A stretch of 64,000 bases of DNA from Kitasatospora viridis (GTDB lineage Bacteria > Actinomycetota > Actinomycetes > Streptomycetales > Streptomycetaceae): contig NZ_VIWT01000001.1 in assembly GCF_007829815.1 (NCBI RefSeq), positions 3,309,501-3,373,500 on the forward strand, read 5' to 3'. Positions within the stretch are counted from its first letter, which is position 1; every line of letters starts with the position of its first letter. Both the position numbers and the translations under genes were made by a program. Below the pieces are notes generated by a model. It did not search any database. It saw only the letters and a program-made list of their open reading frames with translations, and was not told the origin of the DNA. Below, piece by piece: positions 60,537 through 64,000 of this stretch.

Positions 60537-61173
60537 GGCGGCCAGCATTCCACCGGCGGGCCCGAGCAGGAAGCTCATCGGCCGCCGTCCGGGCTCCCCC
60601 ACCCGCGATGCGTTCCGTGTCACAGGTCAAGGTTTGGTAAATACGTCAAGGAGGGGTGACGGGGGACGCTACGCTTGACGAGGTTTACGGCGCGTTCGCC
60701 GCGAACCGGAGAATCGAAGGCACCTCGTTCGGTGAGGCGTCTTCACGGACACAGGCCACTGATCCCAACCGTCGAGAGACGCTCCGGATCAGGACAGATC
60801 TTCCCGACCTAAGGGTTGATCCCAAGTGGCTTCCGGCCGTTGCGCTGGATCACGCCGTGGAGTGCCAAAGCTCTGACGAGTTGGGGTGTACCTGCCTGCC
60901 CGTGGCGGGTTGGTCCGCTCCTTGCCGTGCTGTCATGCGCCATCGCGCGCACCGGCCGGGAGGAGGCGAGAGACATGGATTGCAGTAGTCCGGGCCACAG
61001 TTGCCCCTACCCCCGCCTGTCCTCGTACTCCTACGGCACGCGGTAACCACCTTCTCTGCGCCTTCGTCCGACACGACGTCAGTTCGTGCTGCCCGGACGG
61101 CCCTCGCAGGGCGGATTGCTGCTGCGTGCCCCCGAACTCCCCCTGACGCAGAGGGGGCTGAGGGAGGTTCACC
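60537..61173. other. Long divergent leader between aminotransferase and NRAMP genes
   Basis: The 637-nt region carries a 23-codon ORF (60975-61046) and a small hairpin at 61139-61157 (ccccct/aggggg, 7-nt loop) ending 4 nt before the Shine-Dalgarno AGGGAGG of the NRAMP gene. No other gene is supported. The length and structure suggest a regulatory leader for metal transport. Confidence 0.5.
60975..61046 (+). CDS. 23-codon upstream ORF in the NRAMP leader
   Basis: The peptide MDCSSPGHSCPYPRLSSYSY with a GTR end has a strong ribosome binding site (GGAGGAGGCGAGAGAC before the ATG), better than that of the transporter gene. It is rich in serine, tyrosine and proline with two cysteines and one histidine. 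The stop lies 127 nt before the transporter start. It may be a leader peptide whose translation tunes the downstream hairpin. Confidence 0.45.
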   Translation: MDCSSPGHSCPYPRLSSYSYGTR

Positions 61174-62817
61174 ATGACCGACACCATCACCACCACGAAC
61201 CCGACGCCGCACGCCGCCGTCCTGGACGACGCGCACATCGGTGACATCAAGGGTGCTCTGGGCACCATTCGTTTGGACGACGACGCTCCGCGCAAGGGGT
61301 TGTCGGCGAAGTTGAAGACGTTGCTGGCCATTGTGGGGCCGGGCCTGATCGTGATGGTCGGGGACAACGATGCGGGTGCGTTCTCGACGTACGGTCAGGC
61401 GGGGCAGAACTACGGCACGAGCCTGCTGTGGACGCTGCTGCTGCTGGTTCCGGTGCTGTACGTGAACCAGGAGATGGTGCTGCGCCTGGGTGCGGTGACC
61501 GGGGTGGGGCACGCCCGGCTGATCCTGGAGCGGTTCGGGAGGTTCTGGGGCGCGTTCAGTGTGATCGACCTGTTCCTGTTGAACGCGTTGACGCTGGTGA
61601 CGGAGTTCATCGGGGTGACGCTGGCGGCGGGGTACCTGGGGCTGCCGAAGGTGGCGTCGGTGGTGCTGGCGGCGGCGATCATCATCGCGTCGGCGTTCAC
61701 GGGTTCGTTCCGGCGGTTCGAGCGGATCGCGGTGGCGCTGTGCGCGGGGTCGCTGCTGCTGGTCCCGATCTACTTCATGGTGCACCCGAGGACCTCGCAG
61801 ATGGGCCACGACTTCGTGGTGCCGAACATGCCGGGCGGTACGGGGCAGTTGGCGACGGTGATGCTGCTGATCATCTCGATCGTGGGTACGACGGTGGCGC
61901 CGTGGCAGCTGTTCTTCCAGCAGAGCTACGTGATCGACAAGCGGATCACGCCGCGGTTCATGAAGTACGAGAAGGTCGATCTGTGGATCGGCATCGTGAT
62001 CGTGGTCGTGGGTGCGGCGGCGATGATGGGGTTCACGGCGGCGGCGTTCGCGGGCACGGACGGGTTCGGGCAGTTCTCGGACGCGGCCGGGGTGGCCAGG
62101 GGGTTGGAGGCGCACGCGGGCAAGCTGGTGGGTGTGCTGTTCGCGATCGCGCTGCTGGACGCCTCGATCATCGGTGCGTTCGCGGTGTCGCTGTCGACGG
62201 CTTATGCGATCGGTGACGTGTTCGGGATCAAGCACTCGCTGCACCGGGGGATCGGTGGGGCGAAGGGGTTCTACGCGGTGTACGCGGGTCTGGTGTGCGC
62301 GGCGGCGGGGATCGTGCTGGTGGCCTCGGACCACACGCTGGGTCTGTTGACGCAGGGGGTGCAGGTGTTGGCGGGGGTGTTGCTGCCGTCGGCGTCGGTG
62401 TTCCTGCTGTTGCTGTGCAACGACCGTCAGGTGCTGGGGCCGTGGACGAACGGGCCGAAGACGAACGCGTTCACGTCCGCGGTGGTGGGTGTGCTGGTGA
62501 CGCTGTCGATCATCTTGACCGCGTCGGTGCTGTTCCCGGACATCTCCTCGGGCGCGATCCTGGACATCATGGCCGGCTGCGGTGTGGTGGGTGTGCTGGC
62601 GGCGGGCTTCGCCTTCACCCGCAAGCGCACCGCGACCAAGGAGGACCCGATCGACCGTACCGGCCGGGACACTTGGCGGATGCCGCCGCTGGAGACGCTG
62701 ACGATGCCGGTGATGTCGACGGGTCGCAAGATCGGCATGGGGGCCCTGCGCGGGTACCTGTTCATCGCGATGATCCTGGTCGTCATCAAGCTGGTGCAGT
62801 CCGCCCTCGCCCACTGA
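61174..62817 (+). CDS. NRAMP-family divalent metal transporter, divergent type
   Basis: The 547-residue protein has an NRAMP fold with about 11-12 membrane helices. Canonical manganese transporters have DPGN in helix 1 and MPH in helix 6. Here helix 1 reads GDNDAGAF (D66-A67-G68-A69, so N is lost) and helix 6 reads GTTVAPWQLFF (methionine and histidine lost). This pattern resembles the NRAMP-related magnesium transporter branch rather than classic MntH. A soluble N-terminal 40 residues precede helix 1. GAGGGAGG lies 6 nt before the ATG. Confidence 0.85.
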   Translation: MTDTITTTNPTPHAAVLDDAHIGDIKGALGTIRLDDDAPRKGLSAKLKTLLAIVGPGLIVMVGDNDAGAFSTYGQAGQNYGTSLLWTLLLLVPVLYVNQEMVLRLGAVTGVGHARLILERFGRFWGAFSVIDLFLLNALTLVTEFIGVTLAAGYLGLPKVASVVLAAAIIIASAFTGSFRRFERIAVALCAGSLLLVPIYFMVHPRTSQMGHDFVVPNMPGGTGQLATVMLLIISIVGTTVAPWQLFFQQSYVIDKRITPRFMKYEKVDLWIGIVIVVVGAAAMMGFTAAAFAGTDGFGQFSDAAGVARGLEAHAGKLVGVLFAIALLDASIIGAFAVSLSTAYAIGDVFGIKHSLHRGIGGAKGFYAVYAGLVCAAAGIVLVASDHTLGLLTQGVQVLAGVLLPSASVFLLLLCNDRQVLGPWTNGPKTNAFTSAVVGVLVTLSIILTASVLFPDISSGAILDIMAGCGVVGVLAAGFAFTRKRTATKEDPIDRTGRDTWRMPPLETLTMPVMSTGRKIGMGALRGYLFIAMILVVIKLVQSALAH

Positions 62818-62840
62818 GGCCCGCCACGGCCGACGGGTCA

Positions 62841-62879
62841 CGACGGCGCCCACCCCTGTCAACGGGGTGGGCGCCGTCG
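62841..62879. terminator. Terminator of the NRAMP gene
   Basis: A perfect 16-bp stem (62841-62856 with 62864-62879) with a 7-nt loop begins 23 nt after the stop codon. Confidence 0.85.
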
Positions 62880-63022
62880 CTCGTTGGTGGGAGGGTGCGC
62901 TGACTGCCTGTCGCACGGGCTGTCCAAGATCCGAATATTCATCCGGCGCGGGCGGCGCAGCGGCTAGCGTGGTGGGATCCCGGACACCGCACGCGGCGCA
63001 GCGCGCCGGCAAGGAGCCTGTC

Positions 63023-64000
63023 ATGAGTTCGAGCGCCACCGTTGCCCGTGCCCGGATACCCGGATCGAAGAGCATCACCAACCGGGCGCTGCTGCTGGCT
63101 GCCGCGGCGCAGGGCGAGACGCTGCTCGGGGCGCCGCTGGTCAGTGACGACACCCTGGCGTTCCGGGACGGGCTGCGCGAGTTGGGTGTGGTGATCACCG
63201 AGACGGCGGACGGCGACTGGCTGGTCGATGGGCTCGGCGGGGGGCCGCGCGGGCGGGCGAGCGTGTGGTGCGCCGATGCCGGGACGGCCGGCCGGTTCCT
63301 GCCGGTCTTCGCCGCGGCCGGTTCGGGTGAGTTCAACTTCGACGGCTCCGAGCAGCTGCGGGTCCGTCCGCTCGGCCCGCTGGTCGGGGCGGTGGAGGCG
63401 CTCGGCGCCCAGGTGCTGCCGGGCGAGGGCGGCGGCCTGCCGCTGCGGGTGCGCAGCACGGGGCTGCGCGGCGGCGAGCTGGTGCTGGAGTCCGGCACCA
63501 GCAGCCAGTACCTGACCGGGATCCTGCTCTCCGCCCCGCTGATGCACCGTCCGCTGACGGTCCGTGCGCCCGGCCTGGTCTCCAAGCCGTACGTCGACAT
63601 GACGCTGGCGATGATGCGTCACTTCGGCGGCGAGCCTGCGGTCGGCCCCGACGGCCGGATTCAGGTGGCCGCCGGCGGCTACCGGGCCCGCGACCTGCGG
63701 ATCGAGCCGGACGCCTCGACCGCCTCCTACGTCTTCGCCGGCGCCGCCGTGGCCGGGCGCTCGGTGACCGTGCCCGGGCTGGGCCGGGACAGCCTGCAGG
63801 GCGACCTGCGGTTCGCCGAGGTGCTGCGGCTGACCGGTGCCGAGGTGGAGATCGGCCCCGACGCCACCACCGTGACCGGCACCGGTGAGCTGCGCGGTGG
63901 GTTCGAGGTCGACATGGGGGACATCTCGGACACCTTCATGACGCTGGCCGCGATCGCCCCGCTCGCCGACGCGCCGATCACCATCACCGGCATCGGCCAC
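63023..64000 (+). CDS. aroA: EPSP synthase, partial, divergent type
   Basis: The first 326 codons of a 3-phosphoshikimate 1-carboxyvinyltransferase run off the window end in frame. Motifs are PGSKSITNRAL near residue 14, CADAGTAGRFLP near 90, SSQYLTGILLSAPL, SKPYVDMTLAMM and DMGDISDTFMTLAAIAPLAD. It joins shikimate-3-phosphate and PEP in aromatic amino acid synthesis. In place of the usual NAGTAMRP it has DAGTAGRF, so a conserved proline is phenylalanine. This is like the second, divergent EPSP synthase known in some streptomycetes. ATG 63023 follows AAGGAG by 6 nt. Confidence 0.9.
   Translation, partial: MSSSATVARARIPGSKSITNRALLLAAAAQGETLLGAPLVSDDTLAFRDGLRELGVVITETADGDWLVDGLGGGPRGRASVWCADAGTAGRFLPVFAAAGSGEFNFDGSEQLRVRPLGPLVGAVEALGAQVLPGEGGGLPLRVRSTGLRGGELVLESGTSSQYLTGILLSAPLMHRPLTVRAPGLVSKPYVDMTLAMMRHFGGEPAVGPDGRIQVAAGGYRARDLRIEPDASTASYVFAGAAVAGRSVTVPGLGRDSLQGDLRFAEVLRLTGAEVEIGPDATTVTGTGELRGGFEVDMGDISDTFMTLAAIAPLADAPITITGIGH

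Noticed and set aside
60656..60988. Open frames in the NRAMP leader other than the 23-codon ORF
   Set aside because: They lack ribosome binding sites and any similarity; only the short ORF with a strong site was kept.

Overview
The window is very GC-rich, uses GTG starts freely, and carries genes typical of Streptomyces-type development (a WblA-like WhiB protein, BldG with its anti-sigma partner, an actinobacterial Crp). It is almost certainly chromosomal DNA of a streptomycete (Streptomyces, Kitasatospora or a close relative). From memory, the order WhiB - two ArsA-like ATPases - DUF4177 - RidA - MBL - Crp - endonuclease III - CoA NUDIX - MarP - EphE-like hydrolase - holin-X - Acs - HAD - Ssd/Tad genes - helicase - topoisomerase I - tmk - delta' also matches the Rv3681c-to-Rv3644c block of Mycobacterium tuberculosis. 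Most of the window is therefore conserved actinobacterial core.

Layout. 0.4-6.5 kb: wblA, a convergent ATGA-overlapping pair of ArsA/Get3-like ATPases, DUF4177, RidA, a NUDIX gene, a 59-codon ORF missed by size filters, an MBL hydrolase, and crp with a Crp-type site upstream. 6.7-14.4 kb: nth, CoA NUDIX, MarP-like protease, a YdjM-like membrane protein, an EphE-like hydrolase, holin-X and NhaA. 14.9-19.7 kb: a serine hydrolase with a TTA codon, acs, and a YiiX-like hydrolase. 19.7-21.5 kb: an intact IS1634-type element inserted exactly at the stop codon of the YiiX-like gene. 21.5-25.3 kb: a SulP-carbonic anhydrase fusion and a CooC-like ATPase behind a Fur-box-like site. 25.5-34.2 kb: a degenerate Fic-like protein, a HAD-IB phosphatase and a seven-gene Tad pilus cluster. 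34.2-38.4 kb: DUF1998 helicase, bldG and its anti-sigma gene separated by a strong hairpin, and a cyclophilin-like protein behind a 5' hairpin. 38.5-53.4 kb: two lipoproteins, a methyltransferase, topA, an MFS-thymidylate kinase fusion, DNA polymerase III delta', an esterase-like membrane protein and a secreted peptidase. 53.4-55.7 kb: TetR, GNAT, monooxygenase and MarR genes.

The clearest accessory region follows a tRNA-Thr(CGT) gene at 55.95 kb. A nuclease-helicase (DUF2075) gene is split there by a 1,431-bp IS256-type element with 8-bp target duplications. Removing the element restores one 637-codon reading frame, so the break looks recent. An aminotransferase, an unusual NRAMP transporter with a 23-codon upstream ORF, and the first 326 codons of a divergent EPSP synthase complete the window.

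Several genes start 6-7 nt after a TANNNT box with no Shine-Dalgarno sequence, which points to leaderless mRNAs. I did not find a convincing wholly new multi-gene system. The best leads are the interrupted nuclease-helicase, the asymmetric ArsA pair, the NRAMP leader and the Tad-cluster gene without a stop codon. All family assignments come from reading motifs; no searches were run.
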